In this document: piece by piece, positions 33,041 to 42,183 of the stretch
Numbering within the stretch: the stretch's first letter is position 1
Layout: each line of letters opens with the position of its first letter
The notes under the pieces: model-generated
Database searches by the model: none
What the model saw: only the letters and a program-made list of their open reading frames with translations
What the model was told of the DNA's origin: nothing
Translations under genes and position numbers: made by a program
From: JAKAWQ01 sp035509315
Lineage (GTDB): Bacteria; Pseudomonadota; Alphaproteobacteria; Acetobacterales; Acetobacteraceae
Assembly (NCBI GenBank): GCA_035509315.1
Contig: DATJLS010000018.1
Coordinates: 1 to 64,000 of the forward strand
Length of the DNA stretch: 64,000 bases
Direction of reading: 5' to 3'

Positions 33041-34472
33041 CGGGCGCGGCCGATGCAGGTTCCCGCAACGCCCCTTGTGCGACCGGCTCCGGCACGTTCA
33101 GGAGAAGCGGGCCGAGACCTTCCGTCATCGTCAGGTGCGCGATCACGGCATCGCGAAGCCTGGGATAGGGTAGGCCCGCCAGCATCGCCGTCTGCACCGC
33201 GGTCATGACCTCGCCGGCTTCGGCGCCGATCATTGCGAAGCCGACAATGCGGTCATCGCCCGCGCCGACGAGAATTTTCATGAAACCCCCGCTCTCGCCC
33301 GTCGTTGCCGTGCGCATCACATGGCTTGTCGGCAGCGTTGCCGTACGCACTTCAACGCCCTGGCGTTGCGCTTCGCGTTCATTGAGCCCCACACGGGCGA
33401 GCGGCGGGTCCGTGAACACGCAATAGGGCACCAGCCGGTCATGCGTGCTGCGGCTGCCCCCGGCCAGATTGTCCTTGACGATGCGAAAATCGTCCACGGA
33501 CACATGCGTGAACATCGGGCTGCCGGCGCATTCCCCCATGGCCCAGACATCGGGCGCGCTGGTCTCCAGCCGTTCATTGACGCGGATAAAGCCGCGCTCA
33601 TCCAAGGCAACGCCCGCCTTCTCGAGCCCGATCCCGGCCGTGTTCGGAACCCGTCCCACTGCGACCAGGATATCGCTGCCCGCGATCTTCCGTTCGCCGG
33701 AACGCGTGCGCACGGTCAAGCTGACATTCTCGCCCGACCGGCCCTGCACTTCGATGGTCTCGGCCGAGAGCAGGAACTCGATGCCTTCGGCGGCGAGGAT
33801 TTTCTGCATGGCCTCCGAGACGTCCGGATCCTCCCGGCTCATGAGAATGGGCGATGGCTCGATCACGGTCACGCGGCTGCCGAAGCGCCGGTACGCCTGA
33901 GACATTTCGATACCGACATAGCCTCCGCCGAGCACGATGAGATGCGCGGGCAGACGGTCCAGCTCCAGAAGCTCGATATGCGTGAGCGGACTGGCCGCGG
34001 CGAGGCCGGGGATTCCCGGAACGGCGGCATGCGTGCCGAGATTGAGAAAGACCTGCTCCCCGGCCAGCACGCGCGTTCCGCCGTCATTCAGCGTGACTTC
34101 CAGCGTCTTCGGCGCGACGAAACGCCCGCTTCCCATGATGAGTTCGGCGCCGGTCGCCTCGAAATTCTCCCGGAAAATCGAGTCCATGTGCGCGACCATC
34201 TCGCGCTTGCGCTCGCGAACCTTCGCCATGTCGATGGTGGCGGGGCCGGTCATCGTGCCGAACTCCGCGGCGTGGCGCGTCTGATGCGCGATCCGGGCGC
34301 TCCAGACCTCGTTCTTGCTTGGCATGCAGGCGATATTGGGACAGGAGCCCCCGATCCATTTTCGCTCCACGAGGGCAACCCGCCGCCCCGCGCGCGCCAG
34401 ATGCCAGGCAATCAGATTTCCGCCCTGTCCGCTGCCAAGGACCAGCACATCATACCGTTCCGCTTGAGCCAT
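33030..34472 (-). CDS. pyridine-nucleotide disulfide oxidoreductase, mercuric-reductase-like
   Basis: A 480-residue class I flavin disulfide reductase. GSGQGG near 13-18 binds FAD, Cys44 and Cys49 in GGSCPNIAC are the redox pair, LGGGYVGIEMSQ is the NAD(P)H-binding block, and VWAMGECAGSPMFTHV the second FAD contact. The C-terminal dimer domain is present but lacks the His-Pro motif of dihydrolipoamide dehydrogenase (here MTEGLGPLL) and there is no C-terminal Cys pair or HMA domain of MerA. So neither lipoamide nor mercury is a safe substrate. The ATG at 34472 has GGAGG five bases upstream; the start at 34493 lacks a site. Confidence 0.75.
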   Translation of the reverse strand: MAQAERYDVLVLGSGQGGNLIAWHLARAGRRVALVERKWIGGSCPNIACMPSKNEVWSARIAHQTRHAAEFGTMTGPATIDMAKVRERKREMVAHMDSIFRENFEATGAELIMGSGRFVAPKTLEVTLNDGGTRVLAGEQVFLNLGTHAAVPGIPGLAAASPLTHIELLELDRLPAHLIVLGGGYVGIEMSQAYRRFGSRVTVIEPSPILMSREDPDVSEAMQKILAAEGIEFLLSAETIEVQGRSGENVSLTVRTRSGERKIAGSDILVAVGRVPNTAGIGLEKAGVALDERGFIRVNERLETSAPDVWAMGECAGSPMFTHVSVDDFRIVKDNLAGGSRSTHDRLVPYCVFTDPPLARVGLNEREAQRQGVEVRTATLPTSHVMRTATTGESGGFMKILVGAGDDRIVGFAMIGAEAGEVMTAVQTAMLAGLPYPRLRDAVIAHLTMTEGLGPLLLNVPEPVAQGALREPASAAPARA

Positions 34473-34493
34473 CCCTTCCTCCATGCGCAACAA

Positions 34494-34827
34494 TTCTCCT
34501 CATGAATAGCGAGCCGTGACCGGAAAAGCCGGGGGTCGAAGCCATCGCCCCGACCCCCGGTGCCGGCCATCGTCTTCCGATTCCGAAGTTCGCGGCATCG
34601 CGATGCGGATGGAATCGAAACACCTGGTCTTTATTTTCAGTGACCTGCCTATTCCCCTGCGTTCCTCATGAGGGGCGACGAGCGAAAGGGGAGCAGGACA
34701 CAAGAGCGGAATGCGTTCGCTCGCGCTCACCCATCCCGCTCTCGCCGTTTATTTCCCCGCGTCATTCAGACCTGTGGCGATTCCGCCTTCGGTCATCACG
34801 CTCTAAAGCGTTTAAGTCGCAAAGTAT
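34494..34827. repeat. repeat-filled intergenic region with repeat B and repeat A copy 4
   Basis: From about 34567 (TTCCGATTCCGAAGTTCGC) to 34660 the sequence parallels 45806-45895 upstream of the glycosylase, including CTTTATTTTCAGTGACCTGCC. From 34711 to 34806 follows repeat A: CGTTCGCTCGCGCTCACCC, CATCCCGCTCTCG, CGTCATTCAGACCTGTGG, CCGCCTTCGGTCATCACGC. No gene is supported here. Confidence 0.65.
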
Positions 34828-35514
34828 TTAGGCCGCGCGTGCCGTCTGGCTGCGGAGCGCGGGCAGCATGTCCTCGGGCTCGGGCCGGTGTGTGTAGTCC
34901 GGGTTGACCTCAGCATAGCGGATCACGCGGTCCTGGCCAATCACGAAACGCCCCGGCATCGGCAAGGTCCAGCTCGCATCGCCGTTGAACGACGGCAGAT
35001 CGTTCTTCAGGCTTTTGTAGAGCGCGATCAGATAATCCGGCATCGCAAATCGCAGGCCGAAAGCGGCGGCGACCTCATTGCCCGGGTCGGAGAGGATCGG
35101 AAATTCGAGGGTGTTGGTACGGACGGACTTGCGGCTGTTGACCGCATTCTGCGGTGAGATCGCGATGAGATTGGCGCCCAATGCACGGAATGAGGGCAAG
35201 ACTTCCTGCAGCGCCTGCAGCTCCATGTTGCAGTACGGGCACCAGACGCCGCGATAGAAGCTGACCACGAGCGGCCCCTCCGCGAGCAGCGCGGCGGACG
35301 AAACCTCTTTCCCGTCAGGGTCTTTGAGCGCGAAGGCAGGGGCGATATCGCCGGCCTTGAGCGCCTTTGCCGCGGCGCCCGAGGCAATCAGCTCATCGGT
35401 CGCGCGATGCATCGTGTCGATCACCGACCGGGGCACGCTGTAAGGCGGCTTGCCGGCCTCGAAATCGGCCTTGAAGGCGTCGAGCCTGGCTTGCAGGGAC
35501 ATTTGCGGGGCCAT
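34828..35514 (-). CDS. peroxiredoxin-like (AhpC/TSA) protein
   Basis: A 228-residue thioredoxin-fold protein with FYRGVWCPYCNMEL near 100, giving the peroxidatic Cys with a CxxC arrangement typical of the atypical peroxiredoxin-like family, which may reduce peroxides or disulfides. DIAPAFALKDPDGKEV opens the fold and FVIGQDRVIRYAEVNPDYTHR closes it. The ATG at 35514 has GGGAGA seven bases before it. It is divergent from a LysR regulator with a 120-base shared spacer, the usual layout for a LysR target. Confidence 0.8.
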   Translation of the reverse strand: MAPQMSLQARLDAFKADFEAGKPPYSVPRSVIDTMHRATDELIASGAAAKALKAGDIAPAFALKDPDGKEVSSAALLAEGPLVVSFYRGVWCPYCNMELQALQEVLPSFRALGANLIAISPQNAVNSRKSVRTNTLEFPILSDPGNEVAAAFGLRFAMPDYLIALYKSLKNDLPSFNGDASWTLPMPGRFVIGQDRVIRYAEVNPDYTHRPEPEDMLPALRSQTARAA

Positions 35515-35634
35515 GGGGCTTCTCCCGGAGCTTTTCGCAGGCGGCGGAATGCCGCGCCGGGCAAAGCTGCACCGCATGGGACTGACGGGCCAGAAGCGAT
35601 GTGGCAATAACATTCATTCCTCGGAGGAATGGCT

Positions 35635-36537
35635 ATGGACCGGCTGGCAGCGATGGAGACGTTCGTCCGGGTGGTGGAGACCGGCTCGTTCTCCGCCGCC
35701 GCGCGTGACCTCAGCGTGGGCCAGCCGGCCGTCTCCAAGACGGTCGCACAACTGGAAGAGCATCTGGGCGTGCGCCTCTTGAGGCGCTCCACCCGCGGCC
35801 TCTCCCCGACCGAGGCCGGGCAGACCTTCTATGATCGTGCCCGGCGGGCGATCGCGGAGGCGAACGAGGCTGAGCATGCCGCGCGCGGCGCGGGCGCGGG
35901 CCTGACCGGCCGCCTGCGCGTCTCGGCCGCCGTCACCTTCGCGCGGATCCATATCATCCCCCGCCTGCCGGAATTCCTGGCGGCGCATCCGGACCTCGTC
36001 ATGGATATCATTCTCGATGACCGGGTGATCGGTCTCGTCGAGGAGGGCATAGACATCGCCTTGCGGATGGGCTCGCTCGGCGATTCCTCGCTGACGGCGC
36101 GCAAGCTCGCCTCCGCGCCGCGCCGGGTCGTCGGAACCGCTTCCTATTTCGCGCGCGCCGGGGTTCCGGCCACGCCGGCCGAGCTCGCAACGCACGCGGC
36201 GGTGATCTACACGCAGGACGGCGGCTCCGGCAGCTGGCGTTTTCGGCAGGGCGCGACGGAGACCTCGGTCGATATGAAGGGTCCTATCCGTGTCAGCGCG
36301 GCCGAAGGGGTGCGGGCCGGCGTCCTCGCCGGCATGGGCCTCGCCGTCGCCTCGGAATGGATGTTCAGCCCCGAGCTTGCCTCGGGCGAAGTGCGGGCCG
36401 TGCTGTCGGAATGGTCCTTGCTGCCGACCGATCTCTGGGCGGTCTATCCCACGGGCCGGATGCCGAGCGCCAAGGCCCGCGCCTTTGCCGCTTTCGTCGT
36501 GGCGGCGCTGAGGCAGGATCATTCCACGCCGGAATGA
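35635..36537 (+). CDS. LysR-family transcriptional regulator
   Basis: A 300-residue LysR protein. The N-terminal winged HTH is clear: METFVRVVETGSFSAAARDLSVGQPAVSK (key parts FVRVVETGSFSAAA and QPAVSK), ending RLLRRSTRGLSPTEAG. The effector domain from about 90 has GRLRVSAAVTFAR and the C-terminal DLWAVYPTGRMPSAKARAF of the YafC/DmlR-like group. The ATG at 35635 is chosen because GGAGG lies seven bases upstream; the ATG at 35629 is too close to it. It probably controls the divergent peroxiredoxin gene and itself from the 120-base spacer. Confidence 0.85.
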   Translation: MDRLAAMETFVRVVETGSFSAAARDLSVGQPAVSKTVAQLEEHLGVRLLRRSTRGLSPTEAGQTFYDRARRAIAEANEAEHAARGAGAGLTGRLRVSAAVTFARIHIIPRLPEFLAAHPDLVMDIILDDRVIGLVEEGIDIALRMGSLGDSSLTARKLASAPRRVVGTASYFARAGVPATPAELATHAAVIYTQDGGSGSWRFRQGATETSVDMKGPIRVSAAEGVRAGVLAGMGLAVASEWMFSPELASGEVRAVLSEWSLLPTDLWAVYPTGRMPSAKARAFAAFVVAALRQDHSTPE

Positions 36538-36616
36538 CTCTCGTTGCGCGAGCCGGCGCGAACGCAGACCGCTCCGGATGTGATATGGGGTATCGAGAGA
36601 TCCGGGGGAAACGGGC

Positions 36617-38032
36617 ATGCCGCGCGCACTCGAGCCGATCGATCCGGCCTGTCATCCTGACCTGAGCGGCGTTCTCGCGCCGGTCGATGACGAGATCGAG
36701 GTGGCGGATCTGCCGGTGATCGGGAAAATTCCCGAGGATTTGCACGGCGTTTATCTGCGCAACGGACCGAACCCGAAATTTCCTCCGCTCGGCAGCTATA
36801 CCTACCCGCTCGACGGCGACGGGATGATCCATGGTGTGTGGCTCGCCCAGGGAAAGGCGCGCTATCGCAACCGCTATGTCGTGACCAAGGGGCTTCAGGC
36901 GGAAATCCGGGCCGGCCGCGCCCTCTGGGGTGGTATTTTGACACCCACCATGCCGCCCGCCGCGCTCGTCGGGCCGGACCAGGACCCGGAGGGCGACAAG
37001 CTCCTCCCCGGCATCAATATCGTCCGCCACGCGCATCGCCTCCTCGCGCTTGGCGAGGGCACCGCGCCCTATGAGATGACCGGGGAACTCGCCACCATCG
37101 GGCGCTATGATTTCGCGGGTGGCCTGCCGCTCGGCATGTGCGCGCACCCGAAGATCGACCCGGCGAGCGGGGAGATGATCGTCTTCCGCTATGGGCTGGA
37201 AGAGCCCTATCTCTATTGGGCCGCGATCGGCCCCGACGGGACCGTGACGCGCCCGCCCGAGGTGGTCGCCGAGATCGATCGCGGCTACATGATCCACGAT
37301 TTCATGATCACCGAGGATTTCCTCGTCCTCGTCATCAATCCCGCCACATTCGATCTTGCCCGCGCGGCCCGGGGCGCGGGCCCGCTTGCCTGGGAACCGG
37401 ATCGCGGCACACGCATCGCCGTCATTCCGCGCCACGAAAAAGGGGGAAAGATCCGCTGGGCCGAGACGGATGCCTTCTGGTGCTGGCACTATGCCAATGG
37501 CTGGCAGGAGGGTCGGGAGATCGTCACGGTCTTCCCCTGGTGGAGCCATCTCGGTTTCGGCATCCAAGGCGCGCCGCCGGTCAAGGGCCATCTCGCCCGC
37601 GCGCGGATCGACCCGGGTTCGGGGAGTGTCCGTCTCGATATGCTCGATGAGCGGCCGACGGAGTTTCCGCGCATCGATGATCGCCGCCAGGGCCGGCCGA
37701 CACGCTATGCGATGGCCTCGCACCGCGCCTCGCCCGCCCTCCGGCTCGGGGCCTATGACGAGCTTCTCCGTCTCGATCTCGCGCGTGGAACGATTGCCGT
37801 GCACCGTTTTCCCGGCCAGGCGATCGGCGAAGCGGCCTTCGCGCCCAAACCGGGACGAAGCGAGGAAGAAGCCGGCTATATCCTCACCTTCACGACGGAT
37901 CTCGGGACGATGCAATCGCGCTTCGTCATCCTCGATGCCGAGGATTTTTCCGCCGCGCCGGTCGCGGTGGTGACGCTGCCGCGGCGCGTGCCGCTCGGCC
38001 TGCACGGCAATTGGTGCCCGATGGAGGCGTGA
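36617..38032 (+). CDS. carotenoid/lignostilbene oxygenase (RPE65 family)
   Basis: A 471-residue non-heme iron oxygenase. The four iron-ligand histidines fall in conserved contexts: His177 in MCAHPKID, His227 in MIHDFMIT, His291 in CWHYANG and His463 in LHGNW. GVYLRNGPNPKF near 46-57 and DGDGMIHGV near 65-73 are family hallmarks. Such enzymes split a carbon-carbon double bond of carotenoids or stilbene-type lignin fragments with O2 to give aldehydes. No carotenoid genes are nearby. A 191-residue membrane protein follows 29 bases later and may be cotranscribed. Confidence 0.85.
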   Translation: MPRALEPIDPACHPDLSGVLAPVDDEIEVADLPVIGKIPEDLHGVYLRNGPNPKFPPLGSYTYPLDGDGMIHGVWLAQGKARYRNRYVVTKGLQAEIRAGRALWGGILTPTMPPAALVGPDQDPEGDKLLPGINIVRHAHRLLALGEGTAPYEMTGELATIGRYDFAGGLPLGMCAHPKIDPASGEMIVFRYGLEEPYLYWAAIGPDGTVTRPPEVVAEIDRGYMIHDFMITEDFLVLVINPATFDLARAARGAGPLAWEPDRGTRIAVIPRHEKGGKIRWAETDAFWCWHYANGWQEGREIVTVFPWWSHLGFGIQGAPPVKGHLARARIDPGSGSVRLDMLDERPTEFPRIDDRRQGRPTRYAMASHRASPALRLGAYDELLRLDLARGTIAVHRFPGQAIGEAAFAPKPGRSEEEAGYILTFTTDLGTMQSRFVILDAEDFSAAPVAVVTLPRRVPLGLHGNWCPMEA

Positions 38033-38061
38033 GTGGAAGCGTGAGATAGGAGCGGGCTTCG

Positions 38062-38637
38062 ATGCTGCGCCTGATCGTCGGATTCCTGCCCTGGATCATC
38101 TTCGGCGTGCTCGCGAACCGATGGTTTCTGCTCTCCCTGGCGCTGGCGCTGGCGGTTTCCGCCTTCGCCACGGTCCGGCAATTCCGGCGCCATTCCTTGA
38201 AGATTCTCGATACCGTCACCCTTCTCTTCTTCATCTTCGTTGCGGTCGGCATCGTCGGCTTCCGCTGGATGATCCTCGGAACCTACATGACCCTCCTCGT
38301 CAATCTCACGCTGATGGCGATCGCCTGGGGATCGCTGCTCGCCGGCGTGCCTTTCACCATTCAATACGCGCGCGAACAGGTCGCGCCGGAATTCTGGCAC
38401 ACGCCGATCTTCATCCGCATCAATCAGTACATCACCGCGGTCTGGGGCCTCGATTTCTTCCTCTCGGCGCTCGTCTCGCTTTACCGGCACGCAACGGGCG
38501 ATCGGAGCGTTGCGTCGCAATATGCCTGGGTTCTGTTCTCGGTCGGCGCGGTGCTCTTCACGTCCTATTTTCCGGCCTGGTACCGCGCCCGGGCGTTGCG
38601 GCTCGCCGGGTCAGGCGGCGGCGGTACGGCTGCCTGA
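38062..38637 (+). CDS. membrane protein of unknown function
   Basis: A 191-residue protein with five or six hydrophobic helices: LIVGFLPWIIFGVL, FLLSLALALAVSAFA, TVTLLFFIFVAVGIVGF, LVNLTLMAIAWGSL and a C-terminal pair. The order of helices and the PFTIQYARE and VWGLDFFLSA segments occur in intracellular septation-type and other small integral proteins of proteobacteria, but I cannot assign a function. Its last 27 bases overlap the convergent FAD oxidoreductase gene. Confidence 0.65.
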   Translation: MLRLIVGFLPWIIFGVLANRWFLLSLALALAVSAFATVRQFRRHSLKILDTVTLLFFIFVAVGIVGFRWMILGTYMTLLVNLTLMAIAWGSLLAGVPFTIQYAREQVAPEFWHTPIFIRINQYITAVWGLDFFLSALVSLYRHATGDRSVASQYAWVLFSVGAVLFTSYFPAWYRARALRLAGSGGGGTAA

Positions 38638-39768
38638 GCGCGCGGCGGCGAAGCGGCGCGGATCGATCGCGGAGAGGATGCGCTGTGCCGGGCCGGAATC
38701 GCGCCCGGCAACCAGGTCCGCCACCAGCCGGCCGGCGGCCGGCGCCGTCTGGATGCCGTGGCCGCCCTGGCCGACGCACCAGAAGAAGCCTTCCGCCACG
38801 CCGTCCCAGCCGATGGCGAGGCTGCGGTCCGGGGTGAAGGTGCGCAGGCCCGCCCAGCTTCGCTCGACGCGGCGGACGGGAATCTCGAGCGCCTGCTGCA
38901 TGCGGTCGATCGCGATCGCGATGTCGAGCTCGTCCGGCTGGATGTCCTGCGGGGAAACCGGCGTCTCGTCCGCCGGTGAGACCATCAGCCGCGTGCGCGC
39001 CTCGGGCCGGACATACCAGCTATGGGCGACATCGTTGATGAGCGGCCAGTGCTCGGTCTCATAGGGCGCGGGATCGATGATGACGCCGGTGCGCCGGCAG
39101 GGGGTGAGGCCGAGCGGGGTGACGCCGGCGATGCGGGCAACCTCGTCGCCCCAGGCGCCGGCGGCATCGACGAGGATCGGTGAGCGGAAGACGGTGCCGC
39201 CCGTCGTATCGACCTCCCACCACGCGCCGGCGGGCCCGCTGCAGCGAGCGATGCGGGCGGCGCGGCTGCGCAGCGCGAGCACTCCGCCATGGGCACGGAG
39301 CGTGCGCAGAAAGCCCTGATGGAGGGAAGCGACGTCGATATCGAAATCCTCCTCCTCGATCGCGGCGGCCACCGCGTAATCGGGCTTGAGCGCGGGCACG
39401 AGGGCGCGCGCCGCGTCGATCTCGATCGGCCGGAGCCCCGCCACCTCCTGCAGCATTCGTTCGAGCGCGTCCGCCTGCTCGAGCGGGGCGAGGAAGAGGA
39501 CGGGACGGCGATTCATCAACGGGTGCTCGGCGAAGCCGGGGGGCGGCACGTCGAAGAAAGCCCGGGAAAGTCCGCTCAGCACCCGGACATCGGGCGGCCC
39601 GTAATTGAGGATGAACATCGCAGCCGAACGACCGGTGCTGTGATAGCCCGCCGCCTCCTCAGCCTCGATCAGCGCCACGCGGTGATCGGGGGCGAGGTGC
39701 GCGGCCGCGGTCGCGCCCGCCATGCCGGCGCCGATCACGGTCACGTCGAAGGTCTCGCTCTCCGTCAT
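38611..39768 (-). CDS. FAD-dependent amine/D-amino-acid oxidoreductase (DAO family)
   Basis: A 385-residue DAO-fold flavoprotein. VTVIGAGMAGATAAAHLA at 10-27 is the FAD dinucleotide-binding loop, GYHSTGRSAAMF follows as in D-amino-acid and glycine oxidases, ILVDAAGAWGDEVA near 200 and VGQGGHGIQTAPAAGRLVADL near 345 complete the FAD site. Similar proteins oxidise D-amino acids, glycine, sarcosine or D-arginine; the substrate cannot be told here. It is convergent with, and overlaps, the membrane protein gene. Confidence 0.8.
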   Translation of the reverse strand: MTESETFDVTVIGAGMAGATAAAHLAPDHRVALIEAEEAAGYHSTGRSAAMFILNYGPPDVRVLSGLSRAFFDVPPPGFAEHPLMNRRPVLFLAPLEQADALERMLQEVAGLRPIEIDAARALVPALKPDYAVAAAIEEEDFDIDVASLHQGFLRTLRAHGGVLALRSRAARIARCSGPAGAWWEVDTTGGTVFRSPILVDAAGAWGDEVARIAGVTPLGLTPCRRTGVIIDPAPYETEHWPLINDVAHSWYVRPEARTRLMVSPADETPVSPQDIQPDELDIAIAIDRMQQALEIPVRRVERSWAGLRTFTPDRSLAIGWDGVAEGFFWCVGQGGHGIQTAPAAGRLVADLVAGRDSGPAQRILSAIDPRRFAAARSGSRTAAA

Positions 39769-39986
39769 GCGCGCAACAATCCGGGATGCGGAGCGCTCTT
39801 ACAACCCTCGCCCATGACGCGCGGGACGAAAGATGTCACCATCCTTCCCGCAAGCGGGGCAGGCGCCTCGCGCTTGGCCGGGACCATGATGACGAATGGG
39901 GTGACGGATGGGGCGAAGGACCGGATGAAGGACGCGGAAGGTGCCAATCGTCTTGTCGCCGATCGGGCCTCCGGCGGGGCCGGGTG

Positions 39987-40199
39987 ATGCCGCGCGGCGA
40001 AGGGGATATGCCCATTCCCGGCGGCAACGAGCCGCAGGGCTCGCGGCGGGGGGCGCTGATCGCGCTCCTCGTGATCGTCGCTATCATCGTCGGCGGCCTC
40101 TTTCTCTGGAACCGGATCGCGCGCATGGCCGCGATCCAGGATTGCGTGGCCGAAGGCCGCACCAACTGCGTGCCGATTGCCGTCCCTTCGAAGCAATGA
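39987..40199 (+). CDS. small single-pass membrane protein
   Basis: A 70-residue protein: short polar N terminus, one hydrophobic helix (ALIALLVIVAIIVGGLFLW) and a C-terminal domain with two cysteines in QDCVAEGRTNCVPI, which would face the periplasm and could form a disulfide. It precedes the ECF sigma gene by about 95 bases. ATGs at 39987 and 40008 are both possible. Confidence 0.55.
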   Translation: MPRGEGDMPIPGGNEPQGSRRGALIALLVIVAIIVGGLFLWNRIARMAAIQDCVAEGRTNCVPIAVPSKQ

Positions 40200-40294
40200 T
40201 CCTGCAATGACCAGGGAATTGGGAATGAGGGGGGACGGGCGGGAATAGGATCGCGTGCCGGGTGTTCTCGGGATGGATCGCCGCCGAGAGAGAC

Positions 40295-40831
40295 GTGGAC
40301 AGCACATTTCGCCGCGAACTGGCCGCCCTGCTGCCGCGCCTGATGCGGTTCGCGATGGCCCTTACCCGTTCCCGCGAAGAAGCCGAGGATCTCGCGCAGG
40401 CCGCCTGCGAGCGCGCGCTCGCCCGGGCATCCCAGTGGCAGCCCGACACAAGGCTCGACAGCTGGATGTTCCGGATCACCCAGACGATCTGGCTGAACCG
40501 GCTGCGCGCGCGGGCGGTGGGGGAGCGCTACCGCGCGGAGATCGCCACCCGTGCCGAGGGCACCGTGACGCCGGAGGCGGAGGCACGTCTGGTGCTCGCG
40601 CAGGTGGCGGACAAGGTGATGGCCCTGCCGGCCGAGCAGCGCGTGGTGCTGATGCTGGTGACCGTCGAGGGGCTCAGCTATCGCGAGGCCGCCGAGATCG
40701 TCGGCGTGCCGATCGGCACCGTGATGAGCCGCCTCGCCCGGGCACGGCTCGCCTTGATGAAAGCGCTCGGCGAGGAGGGCATGGCCGAGCCCGACAACAT
40801 CGTCCGGATGGCAGGGAAGTGGCAGAGCTAG
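40295..40831 (+). CDS. ECF sigma factor
   Basis: A 178-residue RpoE-type sigma factor from the GTG at 40295 (an earlier GTG at 40262 would add 11 residues). Region 2 has MRFAMALTRSREEAEDLAQ and DTRLDSWMFRITQTIWLN; region 4 has MALPAEQRVVLMLVTVEGLSYREAAEIVGVP (key part LSYREAAEIVGVP) and MSRLARARLAL. It directs RNA polymerase to its own small regulon. It overlaps the next gene, an anti-sigma factor, by 13 bases, and the operon seems to run on into three envelope genes, which are its likely targets. Confidence 0.85.
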   Translation: MDSTFRRELAALLPRLMRFAMALTRSREEAEDLAQAACERALARASQWQPDTRLDSWMFRITQTIWLNRLRARAVGERYRAEIATRAEGTVTPEAEARLVLAQVADKVMALPAEQRVVLMLVTVEGLSYREAAEIVGVPIGTVMSRLARARLALMKALGEEGMAEPDNIVRMAGKWQS

Positions 40832-41622
40832 ACGAAGGCACACTCGTCGCGTTCGTCGATGGCGAACTCGACGCCGCGACCGCGCGCGAGGTCGTGCGCA
40901 GGATCACCGAGGACCCGGAAGTGCGCGAGAAGGTGCGGCTGCTGCGCGGCTCCGCCCTGCTCATCCGCGCCGCCTTCAGCGGACCGGCCTGGGAGGCGGT
41001 GCCGCCGCGGCTCAGCCGGCTCGTGGCCGAGCCCGGGGTGCGGTGGCCGGCGCAATGGCCGCAAATCGGCCGGCGCCGATACGGCATGGCCATCGCCGCG
41101 TCGCTCGCCGCTTGCGTGGCGGGGATTGCCGGCGGCCTCGGCATCCGCGACCTTCTCACGCCGCAGCCAAGCCCGACGGCGCATCTTCTGGATGAGGTCG
41201 CCGAGTACCACGCCGTCTATGCCCGCGATTCGCGCGGCTTCGAGATCGTTCCGGCGAGTGCCGCGCCGCGGATCGAAACCTGGTTCGCCAATCTGCTGGG
41301 ACGCAAGCTCTCCATCCCCGATCTCGCGATCTTCGGCTTTGATTTCCACGGCGCGCGGCTGCTCGTCGTCGATGGCAGCCCGGTCGTCCAGTTCCTCTAT
41401 GTGCGGCGCGACGCCCCTCCGGGCGCATCCCGTCACCCGCTTGGCATCTGCGTCACCGCCTGGCCGGGCGACGACGAGCCCCTGACGACCTCGCGGCGCG
41501 ACGGGGTCGATCTCGCCCTCTGGGCGCGCAGCGGCTTCGCCTACATCCTCGTCGGCTGGCTGCATCCGGCGGAGCTGAGCCGGATCGCCATCGCGATTCG
41601 CGCGACGCTCGAAGCGGCGTGA
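40819..41622 (+). CDS. membrane-bound anti-sigma factor
   Basis: A 267-residue protein. The N terminus DEGTLVAFVDGELDAATA and the following charged helix form the sigma-binding ASD-like domain; YGMAIAASLAACVAGIAGGLGI near 90-110 is a single membrane helix; the rest is a periplasmic sensor part with LSIPDLAIFGFDFHGARLL. In this group signal sensing in the periplasm releases the sigma factor. GTG start with AGGGA just upstream, inside the 3' end of the sigma gene. There is no zinc HxxxCxxC motif. Confidence 0.8.
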   Translation: MAELDEGTLVAFVDGELDAATAREVVRRITEDPEVREKVRLLRGSALLIRAAFSGPAWEAVPPRLSRLVAEPGVRWPAQWPQIGRRRYGMAIAASLAACVAGIAGGLGIRDLLTPQPSPTAHLLDEVAEYHAVYARDSRGFEIVPASAAPRIETWFANLLGRKLSIPDLAIFGFDFHGARLLVVDGSPVVQFLYVRRDAPPGASRHPLGICVTAWPGDDEPLTTSRRDGVDLALWARSGFAYILVGWLHPAELSRIAIAIRATLEAA

Positions 41623-41715
41623 TCAGGGAATAGCGGCGCGCGCGAGGTGTTGTTCCTCGCAAGGGCGAAGAGCAATCCCGCGGCTTCGCCTTCTCGCAAC
41701 AGAGGAATTCCGATC

Positions 41716-42183
41716 ATGGCCCGCAAAGCCGTCATTGCTTCGTCCCTCAGCCTCGTGGTACTGCTCGCGACCTCGGCGGCCGCGCGGGCGGATTCGGAAA
41801 AGGTCGTTGTTCAGAAGAGCAGCTCTTACGGAACCTACCTCTCCGATGATGATGGACACGCCGTCTATATGTTCACGGCGGACAGCAAGGATATGAGCGC
41901 CTGCCACGCTGCCTGCGCGCAAGCGTGGCCGCCGATGATGAGTTCCGGCGCCCCGGTCGCGGGCACCGGGGTGAACAGCTCCCTGCTCGGCACGCTCCCG
42001 CGCGACGGCGGAATGCAGGTGACCTATGCCGGCATGCCGCTCTATTACTTCGTCGGCGACAAAGCTGCCGGCACCACTGCAGGCCAGGGCATCGAGCATT
42101 TCGGCGGCAAATGGTACCTCGTCACGCCGGCCGGCCAGAAGATCGACGACGACGACGCACCGAAGAAGACCGGAACCTGGTGA
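41716..42183 (+). CDS. secreted repeat protein (COG4315 type)
   Basis: A 155-residue exported protein with signal peptide ending ARAD. The body carries two YxxxLSDDDGHAVYMF/MPLYYF-type repeats, with CHAACAQAWPPM between, which is the pattern of the secreted repeat of unknown function. Such proteins occur with ECF sigma factors and haem or redox proteins. AGAGGAA lies eight bases before the ATG at 41716. It follows the anti-sigma gene by 93 bases and overlaps the YceI gene. Confidence 0.8.
   Translation: MARKAVIASSLSLVVLLATSAAARADSEKVVVQKSSSYGTYLSDDDGHAVYMFTADSKDMSACHAACAQAWPPMMSSGAPVAGTGVNSSLLGTLPRDGGMQVTYAGMPLYYFVGDKAAGTTAGQGIEHFGGKWYLVTPAGQKIDDDDAPKKTGTW

Noticed and set aside
33030..34472. 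True mercuric reductase (merA)
   Set aside because: It lacks the N-terminal HMA domain and C-terminal cysteine pair, and no other mer gene is nearby.
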